DNA of 64,000 nucleotides. Origin: Sequoia sempervirens (Eukaryota; Streptophyta; Pinopsida; Cupressales; Cupressaceae). The first letter of the stretch is position 1. Each line of letters starts with the position of its first letter. Positions 22,516-35,180 of this stretch are shown here, piece after piece. The position numbers and the translations under genes are program-made. Location: contig VDFB02296709.1 of assembly GCA_007258455.2 (NCBI GenBank), positions 1 through 64,000 on the forward strand, in the 5' to 3' direction. A model generated the notes under the pieces. That model was not told the DNA's origin. It searched no databases and saw only the letters and a program-made list of their open reading frames with translations.

Positions 22516-23303
22516 GTGTTGTCTAAGAAAAACATCATATTCAGTAGCATACCTCCAGGAAGGCCCCTTGATAGGGGAATAGAGCGTGTTATAGAGCTTG
22601 AGGAGGGATCCAAACTCATGATTACCAAACCATATAGACACCCTAAGAGGAATAAGGATGAGATAGAAATGGCTATTAAGGAGTTTATTAACATGGGCAC
22701 ATTAGACCAAGCACGATTCCTTTCACTTCACCAGTGGTGTCGATTAAGAAAAAAGATGGAACAATGAAAATGTGCACTAATTACAGTGCACTTAACATAA
22801 AAACAATTAAGAATAGGTATCCTATTCCTTGAATAGATGAGTTTATTGATGAGTTGCATGGAGCTTGTTACTTTTCAAAAATTGATTTGAGGTCAAGCTA
22901 CCATTAGATTTGGGTGCAAGAGGAGGATGTAGAGGAGATTGCATTCAAGTGCCATTATGGTCATTTTGAGTTTTCGATGATGTCTTTTGGCTTAACCAAT
23001 GCCCCAACTACTTTTCAGTCTTGTATGAATAAGGTATTTCGTAATCAACTCAGGAAGTTCATTCTCATATTTTTTGTTGATATCTTGATCTTTAGCAAGA
23101 CTTGGGTGGAGCATATGAGACATGTTGATGAGGTGTTGACCATTTTAGAGAGGGGATCACTATATGCCAAGGAGAGCAAGTGTGAGTTTGGGTTGATAGA
23201 GCTTCTTTACCTTGGCCACATTATTAGCTCCAGGGGTGTTAGAGTTGATCCAAAGAAGATCAAAGAAATTTTTGACTGGCCTCCACCCACAAATATTTCA
23301 TAG
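22516..23303 (+). pseudogene. Element B reverse transcriptase
   Basis: Motifs in order: PYRHPKRNKDEIEMAIKEF, VSIKKKDGTMKMCTNYSALN (after a frameshift), FSKIDLRSSYH (first catalytic Asp kept), MSFGLTNAPTTFQSCMNKVF, then IFFVDILIFSK, and LYLGHIIS. The active-site pair is Val-Asp instead of Asp-Asp, so the enzyme is dead. The longest open part is 22914-23303. Confidence 0.92.
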
Positions 23304-23452
23304 CTTAAGGTATTTTTTGGGTTATGTGGGCTTTACAAAAGATTGTCAAGGGATTTTCATATATAGCAACTCCACTTATAGACTTGACTAAGAAGGGGGA
23401 TTTCAATTGGTCAAATGTAGCATAATGATGTTTTGATCACTTCAAATATATT

Positions 23453-23965
23453 ATGTGTACTTGCCTAGTTTTAGCTATTCTTGAATTATCCAAACCTTTT
23501 GCGTTGGAGTGTGAGGCCTCGAGAGAGGGAATATGTATTGTATTGATGCAAAATAAGCATTTGTTTGCTTTTGAGAGCAGGAAGTTAAGAGGGACTAAAC
23601 ATAGTTATTCTATTTATGATAAGGAGATGTTGGCCATTATGTATGCTTTGGTCAAATTCAAACCTTACCTAGTGGGATGGAAGTTTATACTAAAAACCAA
23701 CCACAACAATCTCAAATACATCCTGAATCAAAATGACCTTAATAATAGACAAAAAAAATGGGTGAGTAGGATCCTAGCATATGACTTTGGAATTGTGTAT
23801 GTCAAAGGGAAGAAAAATATTGATGTTGATGCCCTATCCAAGAGACCCCATTTGTATTCTTTAGTAGAGATTATTGTTGATTGGAGGGAGTTGATTTTAG
23901 TAATTTTAAGGACACTTGGGCTACAGGTATTATTGAGGGTACCATATAGGATGACAAGTATATAG
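23453..23965 (+). pseudogene. Element B RNase H
   Basis: An open frame of 170 residues. ALECEASREGICIVLMQ has Glu where the first catalytic Asp is usual (C-D-A-S); DKEMLAIMYAL keeps the Glu; ILKTNHNNLKYIL has Asn instead of Asp (T-D-H); VDALSKRPH keeps the last Asp. Two of four metal-binding residues are therefore changed. Confidence 0.92.
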
Positions 23966-23989
23966 TTTAATCAATGAGCTTATCATTTA

Positions 23990-24600
23990 CAAGGGAAGAA
24001 TTTATTTGGTACCCCCTTCACACTTTAAGATGACAGTTATGAGAGCTTTCATGAAACTCCTATGGCTGGTTACCTAGGCTTTTTTAAGACATATAGGCAG
24101 ATCCTAAAGAGGTTTTCATAGAAAGGAATTAAGAATGAAGTCCTTAAGTATGTTCAAGAGTGCCCCACATGTTAGCAAAATAAACATGATCATACTTATC
24201 CTACTAGTTTATTGCAGCCCTTACCCATTCCCAATCAAAAATGGGAAAGTATCTTGATGGACTTTATCACAGGGTTACCCAACATGCAAGGGAAGGATTG
24301 CATCTTTGTTGTGGTGAACAAGTTAACAAAATTTTCCTTTTTTTTCTATTTTAATAGCGTTTACAACAATATAGGTGGCAAATTTATTTTTTAGGGATTT
24401 TCAGATTATATGTGTTACCGAAAAACATAATCAGTAACAGGGACACCAAATTTTCAAGCTTGTTTTGGCAAGAACTCTTCAGAGTGAGTGGGATAGATCT
24501 CAATCCTAGCACCAACTATCACCCACAAAAAAATCAACAAACTAAAATTATCAAGTGGGTGGAAGGATATTTCCATAATTATGTTTTAGGGTAGTAGAAG
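23990..24600 (+). pseudogene. Element B integrase, zinc-binding domain and core
   Basis: ETPMAGYLGFFKTYRQILKR and VQECPTC are the HHCC region, with His and Cys losses. The core has [14 protein letters not shown] (first Asp kept) and IISNRDTKFSSLFWQELFR (second Asp kept). In YHPQKNQQTKIIKWVEGYF the catalytic Glu is Lys. Two open pieces, 24212-24394 and 24412-24594, are separated by a stop and shift. Confidence 0.9.
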
Positions 24601-24839
24601 GCATGGGTGAGATGGATACACCTCATAGAGTATTGTTATAATTCCACATACCACATGTTGATTTAGATGTCACTATTCATGGATTTATATGGTTATGAGT
24701 CCCCTAGCTTCATGGAATTATTGTTTGGAGACAGTAGAGTGTCAAATACTAAGGATTTGTTATAGTAGAGTCAATATATCATGAAATCCTTGAAGGAGAA
24801 CTTGGAACAAGCCCAAAATCAACAGATTTAATATACAAA

Positions 24840-25260
24840 CCAACATAGAATTGAGTGAATATTTGAGGTTGGTGACATGGTTTATTTGAGGCTACAACCC
24901 TACAAGCAGTCCACTCTCAAGAAGAGTGGATTGAAAAAGTTGAAGCCACGACAATATGATCCATTCAATATCTCCAAAAGGATTAGAGAGGTGACTTATG
25001 AGTTGGAGCTACCAGAAAGTAGGAAGGTTCACAATTTTTTTCATGTATCTTACCTCAAGAAGGCACTGGGAATAATGTAGTTCCCTCTTTGGATTTTCCA
25101 CCATTGGATTATGAAGGGAAACTCATTCTCATTTTTTAGGCTATTATTGATATATGGGAGTGTACTCTAAGGAGGAGGACCATCAAAGAGTACCTAGTGA
25201 AGTGGAAGAATTTGCTAGTTGGGGATGCTACTTGGGAGAGTGAGCAGATTTTGTAGCATC
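24840..25260 (+). pseudogene. Element B integrase C-terminal region and chromodomain
   Basis: The open piece 24877-25080 reads MVYLRLQPYKQSTLKKSGLK through YDPFNISKRI to FFHVSYLKKALG, the usual C-terminal domain. After a stop comes RTIKEYLVKWKNLLVGDATW followed by ESEQIL, a clear chromodomain that targets chromovirus integration to marked chromatin. It ends about 50 bases before the 3' LTR. Confidence 0.9.
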
Positions 25261-25293
25261 CAAAATTGAAATTGCTTGGGGACAAGAAATTCT

Positions 25294-25306
25294 AGGGAGG
25301 GAGGAC
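25294..25306 (+). promoter_or_regulatory. Polypurine tract of element B
   Basis: GGGAGGGAGGAC immediately before the LTR start TGAAATTTCCCC. Confidence 0.82.
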
Positions 25307-26004
25307 TGAAATTTCCCCTCTCTAGGCGTAGTCGAATAGATATTATTTTAATTAAATGCTATTTTTAAAAGTTAAATTAAATATTTAACTTAGTGTTTAT
25401 TAAAATAATAAAAAGGAGATATAAGGCATTGTTTTTAAAGGGTGAAGTTAATATTTTAATTGTGAGGGTATACAAAAGGGAGATATAAGATTGAAAAAAA
25501 AAATTAAATGTGGAATTTCAAGATTTGGAATGAGGAGTTATGAAAGGATAAAAAAAGTAAATTTTGGGCACATTTTTTAGGATACAAAAAAATTGGGAAT
25601 TTTGTGAGAGAAGAAAGTTATGTTGTTGGAATTTCTAGAGCTTCGTGAAGAAAAACCTTCATGGTGTATCATCTTCAAAGTTGAAAGATGCTTTTTGGGT
25701 GATGGTTGATAGTTTTAGATAGAGACTATACTTGGTATTCAATTTGTGTATTTTTCTAGAGATTTTAAAGGTGTAATATTCAGAGGGTTCAAGTTTTATT
25801 TTCTAGGAATTTATTCTTCACAGACTTGCCATACCATTATAGGAAAAGAAAGTTCATACTATTTTGGGAAACTAGGTAACAAATACTTTGGTTATTTAAA
25901 ATTATTCGATTTTGAAAGGGGCCAATGATCAAAATTTTATGGCTATTTAAATTTGGGACATTATAAATCTTAAAAAATGTATTATAAATCACTAGTTGCA
26001 TGGT

Positions 26005-26009
26005 AGTGT
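26005..26009. repeat. 5-bp target site duplication of element D, left
   Basis: AGTGT; the right copy at 36568-36572 is AGTTT. The 5' LTR of element B has uninterrupted AGTGTTGTACC at 13822. Confidence 0.75.
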
Positions 26010-26915
26010 TGTTAGACACACAGGACAACTAAGAGGGGGGGTGAAGCAGTTGTGCATTAAAACCTTCAAACCCTCATTAATCTTCAAACCTTTATTAAGC
26101 ATCAACATGAATGTAAATAAATGAAATATCAACACATCAACAACCATACACAATAGAAAACCAAATTTTACGAGGAGAACCCGATAAGGGGAAAACCATG
26201 GTGAGGATTAGCTCACTATATGAATATCAACATTGATTACAAAAGGCTCACTGCCGAAAGGGCTCAGAGCCCAAAGGAATCACTGTCCAAAAGAAGGAAA
26301 GGCTCACTACCAAGGGCTCACTACAAAGAAGATCACTTCTTCTAGAATACAAGAGAATAGAAAGAGACTGTTACAAGGAGGTTCAATACCTCAGAGCGAC
26401 AAGATAATCCACCACAACCATCCACAACTTTTGACTCACTACCTCCAACAACTTTAGGCACATTGAAATGTAGACACCTTCTTCTCACTACTTCTGGTAG
26501 TCTTAGGCACTCATGCTTGCACTTAGATCACAACACTTGATCACACATACATCATTTCACACCACATCTCACATCACACACTTCTCCAACAATTGACCTT
26601 GCATATATATCTTCCACAACCATGAATAACCCTCTCCAGGTTGGCTTCAATGAAACGTATGCACCTCAAATGTGCAACCACCAAATAGGTCAACACAAAA
26701 CACTTCTGCAATGGAAAGAATTAAAGGTGGACCACACCAAGGGTTAACCAGGACCCAATTATACACTGAAATACTACACCAGGCTTCCACAATCCATGAA
26801 ACACATCCACAAATAGCACAAACATGGTAGGTTGGCCAAACTAGCATTAACACTACCAAGCAACTAAATTCACACTTCACCAAGTCTGAAAACATCTTGT
26901 AGACCATGTAGAAAT

Positions 26916-29900
26916 TGTTACCAATTTTTAGCGTCTTGCTTAAAATTAGTAATCATAAAAGCAATTATTTGCTGGGGTACAGAAAAATTTATTACAAATC
27001 ATCAAATGAAATTTTTGATCTCAGAATGAAGGTTTGTTTAGGAATGATTTGCAAAATCATTCAACAATTTAGACTAAACTGGTTGAACAATTCAACAAAG
27101 CAGAAAATAAACAAATTTCATTGAAGAAAACAATGTTCAGACTGAACCATTCAACTGTAGCAATTATTTTGTATAAGGCATTGCAGATTTAAGAACAAAA
27201 TGCAGGAAAATCATTCTTGATTATAGAATATATGTTTTAGAGCAATTGCAATTGCATTGTTGCATTGTGCAAACAGAATAAATTTAGAAAAATAATGGAA
27301 GCCATTACATGCCATGAATAATTCATTTATTGAGAAAAATGTTATGTAATCCCACACAAGTCGTGGGAGTAGCCTATTTTGATTCCTAATCAAATGTTGA
27401 ATGAAGGAAAGAATGCATTACACAACTAGAAATAACATAAGAGTAAGGAGAGAAGGCGATTCGTCATTGCTTGGAATGATGAATCATCATCACAGTCATG
27501 TTGACTTCGTGTCCATCTTCAGTATCGGTGTCGACTCCAGCTCCAAGGTTTACTTGCAAAATTGTGAGGAGTGGTGTTAGAGAAATGAGAAATTGCATTC
27601 TGCCTTATCCCTACATTACCAACAGAAATGGAATGTACATCCTATCAATCATTCACCAGTTAAAAAAGAAAAGAAGAGCACCAGAAAAGCTATCATATGA
27701 TCCGCTTTTTACTAACTGGTTTGTGTCATGTGCAGATACAGAGAACAAATCAGAAAAGAATCATTGATCCATTTTGTTTCTAACATTGTTTGTGTCATGT
27801 GCAGATACAGGAGATGTTTTGTTGTTGATTGTCAAGGTATCAATATGAGTGGAGTAAAATGTGGCTCCCACAAGGGTAGAGCCCAGCTCATTTAAGTTTT
27901 GTGTTGCAAGTTCATCATGAGGTCAGAGGTTCCTGCTGAGAACGACCTCATATAAAAGGGATCATTGCGTTACATACAAGTTTTTTGTGTATTTTTGAAT
28001 GCATAAAACCCTTTTATTGCAGATTTCTTCATACCAGGAAGAGAATAGATTATTAGTTCCTAAGAATCAGAGCTGATATCATTATATCAATTAATATTAC
28101 AGTGCTCAAGATATCCAGAACGAGGATAAAGAGTCTTCCAAATGTGCACAGAAACAAGAATTTCCAGCTATAAATTTATGAGGGTTTCTTCATATGTGGT
28201 AAAATACAAATTAAATCAAATACCCATTTTCAAAGAAATAACGGAATACATTCCCAGAAAGTGTAGAAATACTGAGCATAGGAGGAGCTTGACCGACAGA
28301 ATGTATTAGAGCAAGAAACAATTTTTTTGTTTAGACTGTGATCATCTTAAAGTTGTGCAATTTGGATTCTACAGAAGAGAGCTTTAAGCTTTTACAAAAA
28401 AAGAAAAAAAATTGGTTTTGAAGCCCTTAATAGATGAACCCTCGGCCACAAAAGGGAACAAAATTTCAATCTTATAAGGCAACTGCAGAATATCAAATAC
28501 CTAGAGGGAAAATGAGCACAACCCGCGGTCATAAGAAATAAGGGAGGGGGCTCAAATCCCAAACAATGGAGGGTCAGCCATAATAAAAACGGAGAAGTTT
28601 TGTTTCCAGTTTGCAGAATGTTCAGCCAGATGTGTTCATGGCGCCCAAGGAAAAAGCCAGAGATAAAAATATTATTATCAGAGAGTGCTTAAGGAGGTTT
28701 CAGAGAAGGAGAAAATCCATCAAATATAATCAGGGGAGACCCTTACTGAGTAAACGTTCAACATTGATGATAATGTCCAAAAGTCTTCATAGAATAAAAA
28801 ATCTCCAGAAAGCTCAAAAGGCTCGCCCAATGTATTCATGACAGCCAAAGGAGAACCCAGTTAAAGTAAAAAATTTATCATCAAAAGCCGCAGCCAAGTA
28901 AACTCTCGGAAAACTTCAAAGCAGGAAAAGAGAGGTTCAGATTTCGGGCTAAGAAAACTTACCAAGTTTTTTCCAAAAAAATCTTTCTAAGAATCTTTAA
29001 AATTCGTGGATTGCTTGAGTTTTGAAGTTCAAGAAGCTCGCCCAGAAGTTTATCCATTGCGGCCACAGGAAATATAGAGAGAAAAAAAAGGGATGTCAAA
29101 TCAAGAAAGGTCGCGGCCTGAAAGCAAATAAAAGCTTTAAAAAGATTTTTTTTTAAAATGAAAGATTTATGTCTAAGATTTCGTAGTGACTTCATTTACC
29201 TTATGTTTCCTCCAACAAAGGCTTCAGAATGGCGTCCAAAGCACAAATTCCTAGCTCATAACTTAGGGTTTTTTCTCTTGATGGCAGCGCTCTCTTCCTG
29301 GAGAAGCTTCAACAAATATAATGATAGAGTTTGTGTTTCTTTTTAGGTTTTTTCTAAAAACCCCTAATGGAAAAATCCGATGGAGTTTTTTTGCCTTACC
29401 TTTTATTAAAAGATGTATTCTTATTTGGTGAACCGCGGCCCTTTAGTCATTTCTTTCATTTTGATATGACTTAGGAGTATTTGATAAATTTTATCTTTGC
29501 ATTCTTTATTCAAAGGCTTGTAAAATATTTATATAAAATGATAATTATAAATCATTTTGATAAAAGTTATTTTTATAAAATGCAAAGTCAAGGTATGTTT
29601 TATCATTTTTGCATTTCATTCAGAATTGTAAATCCTTATTAAAATGATAAAATAAATCATTTTAGTAAGATATTTATTTAAATGCAAAAATGGAGGGATT
29701 ATTTCAAAGGACTTAGTTCAAAGTGGAGCCTTTTGTTGACTTGCTCAAATCATGGAGATAATGGAGAGATTTGTGCCAACATGATTGGAGTGATTTTAGG
29801 GAATTTGGAGCACTTTATCAAAGGTTTAGCATCAGTTTTGAATTACTTTTGATTTGACTTGAGTCAAGAAGGGATTTGAGGCACATGGCAGTTTGATACT

Positions 29901-30779
29901 TTCAGTTTTGAGCCTGATTTTTAGGGGCTTCTGTTTGCATACGACTCACCAAGTTGGTGAATTTTTTACAACTCTAGTTGGAGTTGGTTGGCATTGCATG
30001 CCTTTTTTGGAGGAGACATTGACAACACATCAGATTTTGGAGCTAGAATTCAATTTCGAATTTTGGAGGGCCTTTCTATAAGTCTTTCTTTTCTTTCAGT
30101 ATAGGGGTTAGTTCTTGGTTTGGAGATTGTTGTGAGAGCATTCACTCAGATTTTTGTAACTCATGATTTCTTGAGATTTGTAATACAGATATCCCAATTT
30201 TTTCAACAAGAAGCTTGTCTTTCCTTCTCAGATATGTCTTGTGCAAGTATTGTGTGTAAGCTTTTAGGATTATTTTTTTGTGATTTCCATGAAATACTTC
30301 TTTTTAATCTTATTGCCTCAATGTCTTGTTTTGATTCAGTATGTTATAATGCAGGTCATTGACTGTATTTCTTACATTTGTTGACTGCTTGTTATGAAAA
30401 CATTATCGTTTTCTTTCAAACAAACTTCAATCATAGAAGCCTATCAAATGAAGTATTTATGCAAAACATACTTGATTGAGCTGTGAATCGTTTAGTTTTC
30501 AAATTGATTTATCTTGTGAGATTTTAAAAGCAGATTCAGGTCATCTTTCACATATTGGTGAATCACCTATTTTTAGTTTTTATTTCTTTCTTAAAAGTCC
30601 TTCTATCCCTTTTCACCTGTTATTAAAAATTAGTTTTACAAGAAAATTCAAAGGGAACCAGCCCATAATCTGGAGGTCCACTTCATTCCCTGGTCACCCA
30701 CAACCTCGAAGTGTTCCCATGTGTCAAAAGGTTGCTACAGTTCATAGCTTAGCAAGGGTGCAAACCTTATTTGACAACA
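26916..30779. mobile_element. 3.9-kb insertion in the LTR of D, possibly a solo LTR
   Basis: The 5' LTR of D runs uninterrupted here (near 35965), so this is a later insertion. It begins TGTTACC and ends GACAACA, and the flanks GAAAT and TAAAC can each be derived from one 5-bp site with a single change; the other LTR has GCAAC. That fits an LTR-type integration. No internal LTR pair and no protein domain were found. It holds a TATA-like box near 27954, a 23-bp direct repeat (27719 and 27788) and a degenerate 205-215-bp periodicity at 28610-29240. It could be a long solo LTR or a non-autonomous element. Confidence 0.55.
27954..27960 (+). promoter_or_regulatory. TATA-like box
   Basis: ATATAAAAGGG follows a GC-richer stretch with GAGAACGACCTCA, in the 3.9-kb insertion. 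Position and sequence are those of a promoter, but no transcript or downstream gene is visible. Confidence 0.3.
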
Positions 30780-31308
30780 TAAACATTATACAAAATATTT
30801 GAATATTCCAACACTTACAAAATATTCAAAATCATTGATGCAAACACATGAAACTAAAAATGCTATCTTGTGCAACTAGTCAAACTACCACTAAGATACA
30901 ATTCATGAACCAATCTTGCAGAACAACTAAACACCAAACCATCCAAGGGAAGATAGATACAAGCATCATTAGCACATTCTCAAATCCACAAGCCAGACAC
31001 TGTCAAATACATCTTCTACTACCACATGATCCAAAACCTAAAAATCTAGATATAACACCTTCAAAGGCTTATGATCATCACATACAAACTACACAAACAC
31101 AAATTCAAGAATGAAGAATTTTGGAGCACAACACAAAACACGTCATTGTCACCTTGTACACCCTTTATACATTTTTTCTCAAAAGCACTTAGAAACCAAG
31201 TGACCCTACTGCATTTGCAATACCTACTTAACACCACAAACACCTTCTCATCATGACCACATTAGAGGTTGACATCGATGACAACACTAATGACAACATA
31301 GTGCAACA

Positions 31309-31322
31309 ATCTCCCCCTTTTT
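31309..31322 (-). promoter_or_regulatory. Polypurine tract of element D
   Basis: The minus strand reads AAAAAGGGGGAGAT directly before the LTR start TGTTGCACTA. Confidence 0.82.
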
Positions 31323-31689
31323 CATTGATGGCAACACTTACTGAAAAACCATCAACAACAAAGGAAACTATGTATCTCCAACATTCAAGAAACTCTCCCC
31401 CTCACTTGGACATCTCTCTCTCTACTTTTCTTACAATTCTTTCCTTGTGTCTTTCAAAATTCACTCTTCCTCTTCCCTTATATTTTTTAGACTTCTCTCT
31501 CCCCATTTGACATCATTGGCAAAGGGAAACACTTGCACACTTTACTTCTCTCTCTCACTTTTAGGAACAAGATATACCCCCTGACTACACCAACCAAAGA
31601 CACCACTACCTACTCCCCTTGAGAGGTGACCTTCATAAGTCCAGGACAAAGAATTCATCTTAAATTGCACCCCTTGACAGATGCACCAT

Positions 31690-32560
31690 CTTATGTATCT
31701 AGTCGAAAGAAGGAGGTTCAATAACCCATAGCTTGTTTTTGAGATACTCAAATGTATCTTTTGGAAGTGCCTTTGTGAAAATTTCTATTATTTGACCCTT
31801 TTTAGGTACATACTCCAACTTTACTTCATTATCAACAACTTTCTCTCTTAGAAAGTGATACTAGATAGAGATATACTTTGTTATTGAATGCATTACCATA
31901 TTTTTTGAAATGTTGATAGCACTTGTATTATCACTGATACTCTGATATCTTTCAATGTCTGCTTCATTCACAACACCTATGTGTAGCAAGATGTTGCATC
32001 AATGTACTCTACCTCTATAGTAGATAATGACACTGAATCCTTCTTCTTACTCAACCAAGAAACTAGTCTATTTCCAAGGAAGAAAGCCCTCCACTTGTAC
32101 TTATTTTGTCATCAACACAACTTGCCTAATCTACATATGTATAAGCACTTAAGGAGAAGTTAGTATCCTTAGAATACCATAGAACATAGTTTGAAGTGCT
32201 CTTCAAATATATGAATATCCTTTTGACTATTGCCACATGTGATTCTCTAGGATCTTGAAATCTTTCCACAAGACATACTACATGCATGATATTCGGTCTA
32301 GTTGTAGTTAGATATGGTAATCCACCAATCATGGATCTATACTTGGTCTGATCTGTCTTAGGAGATTCAACATTTTTTGTCAATTTACAACCATTAAAAA
32401 TAGGAGCACATACTGGTTTAGAGTCCTTTCCAAAAAAATTTAGCATTTCCTTAACATATTTTGATTGTGTAATGAATATACCTTTTTCTGATTGACTGAT
32501 TTGTATCCCAAGGAAGAAATTCATCTCCCCAAACATTGACATTTCAAACTCATTTAACAT
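31690..32560 (-). pseudogene. Element D RT C-terminal part and RNase H
   Basis: The open piece 32126-32560 reads FEMSMFGEMNFFLGIQISQ, then GIFITQSKYVKEMLNFFG, then YRSMIGGLPYLTTTRPNIM, the end of copia RT, and enters RNase H at LSAYTYVD. The rest is in broken frames: CVDDKISTSGG, FLGNRLVSW, KKKDSVSLST-like text and IEIFTKALPKDTFEYLKNK. All are typical copia RNase H landmarks. Confidence 0.92.
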
Positions 32561-33106
32561 CTCCTCTGCAAATTTTTACACATTACCTCATTTCCTTCAA
32601 ATATTATGTCATCAACATACACCACCACAATCAAAATTTGATATCTCTCAACTTTGACGTAAATGTTGCTATCTGTAGTACCCTTTTTGAATCCCTGTTG
32701 TAATAAGTACTTGTCCAATCTTGCATATCAAGCTCTAGGAGCATATTTGAGCCCATATAATTCTTTTTTCAACCTGTAGACCATGTCGGGGTCTTTTGAT
32801 AACCGAAAACCTTTTGGTTGTTCGATGTATACTTCTTCTAATTCACCATTCAAAAATGCAAACTTTACATCCATTTGATATATTTGAAGTCTTATGTGTT
32901 GGAAAAGCCAAAAAAATCCTAATAGCCTCCATTCTTGCTACTAGAGAAAAAGTCTCTTCAAAATCTATTCCTTCGACTTGTGAGTAGCCTTTACACACAA
33001 GCCTAGCCTTGTTTCTGATAATTTCTCCATTCTCATTCAATTTGTTCTTGAAAACCCATTTAGTTCCTATCACATTCTTTTTTTGGGTCTTGAGGCTAGT
33101 TCCCAT
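32561..33106 (-). pseudogene. Element D reverse transcriptase N-terminal and catalytic part
   Basis: The open piece 32843-33106 contains [20 protein letters not shown] and [20 protein letters not shown], the diagnostic start of copia RT. Further on, ILIVVVYVDDIIFEG near 32620 keeps the YVDD catalytic motif. Stops and shifts occur between. Confidence 0.93.
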
Positions 33107-33376
33107 GTCTGATTCTTCTCAATCTACCTCAACTCTTCTTCCATAGCTTTGTGATCCAATTTTCATCCTTGCAAGCTTCAGTAACTGTTTTAGGTTCTAC
33201 TTCATAAAGTAAAAAAACATTTACTTGTTCCTTTGTCATAGTAACTTTTCTTTTTGTCAGCACACCTCTACTTTTGTCTCCAATTATTTGATCCTCAAAA
33301 TGTTTTTCTTTTGCACATACTTAAGAGTCTTAGGATTCTTTTTTAGAGCTTCATCCTCTTCCACTAGCATATCATT

Positions 33377-34500
33377 TTATTTATCTTCTTCTTTTTCTTC
33401 TTCTCTACAAGGGGGCTCAGCAGAGTCATGTCCTTCTATCAAAACTAAGATTTGATGTGATTCTTCATCCACTTTGACACTTGCACTTTCAATTATCTTC
33501 TTTATCCTTTTGTTGTAACACCTGTATGCCTTGCTCTTTGTAGAATATTCAAGAAAAATTCCTTCATCTGATCTTTCATCAAAATTTCCTAAGTTTTCTT
33601 CATCCCTCCTAATATAACATTTTCTTCCAAGCACTCTAAGATATTTCATTATGAATTTTTCCATATCAAAGCTCATAGGGGTCTTTGAACTATTCATTCT
33701 TGCTTGACCTTTTTTGATAATTTAAACTGTGATATGAACAGCTTCTCTGCAATAGACATTTGGTAGATTTGCTTCTTTCAACATGGTTCTTGATACTTCC
33801 TTAATTTTCCTATTCTTCCTCTTCACAACCCCATTCTACTGTGGAGTCCTAGGAGCTGATAAATATATTTTTATCTGACGATCTTCACAAAAACTATTAA
33901 ACTCATTGGAGGTGAACTCACCACCTCTGTTAGACCTCAAACACTTGATTTTCAGATCCATTTCATTCTCAACCATAGATTTAAATTCTTTAAACTTATC
34001 TAGAGCTTATGTTTTTTCTTGAGAAAGGTCACCCAAGTCATTTTAGAGTAATCATCTATTAACAACATAAAAAACCTATCACCTTGAGAGCTTCTTGTTC
34101 TAGTAGGTCCACATAGGTCTATATGCACCAACTCCATAGGTCTTGTAGTACAATATTCCATAGTTTTGAACCTCTTCTTTGTCTATTTTCCAAATTGACA
34201 CTCTTTGAAAATTGTATTAATAGGATTTGTAATTCTTGGCATGTCTCTCACAACATGAGTACAATTGATCACTAGGCTATCAAAATTGATATGACACTTT
34301 CTTCTATGCCACATAAAAATTTCATTGATTTGAGTCATAAAGAAATTACCACCAACACCTTTGAGCTAATAAACATTCCCTTCTATCCTCATTCCTACAA
34401 CCAAAGTTCCAGAGCTTCCTTTTATGATTTCACAACCATCATCCTGAAACACTAGACTGTATCCTCTACTACACGTTTTTCCTACACTGAGAAGATTATG
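33377..34500 (-). pseudogene. Element D integrase
   Basis: MWHRRKCHINFDSL is the H-H part of the zinc domain. ELVHIDLCGPTRTRSSQG holds the first catalytic Asp. RSNRGGEFTSNEF has Asn in place of the second Asp, and NGVVKRKNR has Lys in place of the catalytic Glu, so the enzyme is dead. The C-terminal open piece, 33377-33697, reads SDEGIFLEYSTKSKAYRCYN and ends in an acidic tail. Confidence 0.92.
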
Positions 34501-35106
34501 TCACAGACCCTTGACATAAAGAACATCATTTGTCTTATGCTTCCTGTCAAAACTAATCGAACCTTTTCCACAGATCTTAATAGATGTGTTACCACCAAAC
34601 TTAACAAGACCACCATCATACTTCTCAAGTTTAAAAAACTTACTCTTATCACATGTCATATGATTTGAGCATCTGTTTTCAATTATCCAATAGTTTCTCT
34701 CCTCTCTTACATGAAAGACAGTCAACATAGTTCCTTCAATACTAACACCTATTTTCAGAGTAGTTTCCTTCACAAATCTTTCAAGGTTAGTAGAATTAGT
34801 TCCAACATTCAAAGCCATGAACAAGCATTCATCACTTCCATCATCCAAATATTTTGATTCCTCGTCATCAGATGTACCATTGTCTTCTTTAACATAATAA
34901 CTCTTCTTAAACGATTTACCTTTATGATCTTTATGTTTGTCATTTAAAACTTTTCTTGGACATTTTGAAGCATAATGACCTATCTTACCACAATTGAAAC
35001 ACTTGAAGGGTAACTTACCTTTGTATTTGTCAATTCCCTTTTTCAATCTTCTTACAAAATTTGCTTCCACTTCATCAAGATCATCTGAATCAGATTCATC
35101 ATTCAT
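34501..35106 (-). pseudogene. Element D gag knuckle and protease start
   Basis: An open frame of 201 residues. CFNCGKIGHYASKC is an intact CCHC knuckle. WIIENRCSNHMTCDKSKFF is the copia protease motif, normally W-x-[IL]-D-S-G-[CA]-S-N-H-M-T; here the catalytic Asp is Glu and the following residues differ, so the protease is probably inactive. Confidence 0.92.
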
Positions 35107-35180
35107 CTCTTTCTTGTTGACTTTAAAAGAAGTTTCCTTTCTTGAAGCATATTTTTAAAAATATCTTAATTCAAAAGTAA

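Larger units (their letters stand above)
26010..31308 (-). repeat. 3' LTR of element D, interrupted
   Basis: Plus-strand ends TGTTAGACACAC (26010) and TAGTGCAACA (31308). LTR sequence is 26010-26915 and 30780-31308, about 1.4 kb. It aligns with 35594-36567, for example 26540-26910 with 35596-35960, and 30780-31308 with 35966-36567. Confidence 0.88.

Noticed and set aside
27498..27767. Host gene exon in the 3.9-kb insertion
   Set aside because: The 89-residue frame has no recognisable motif and the region is otherwise non-coding.
32796..32987. Plus-strand open frame inside element D
   Set aside because: Antisense shadow of copia reverse transcriptase.
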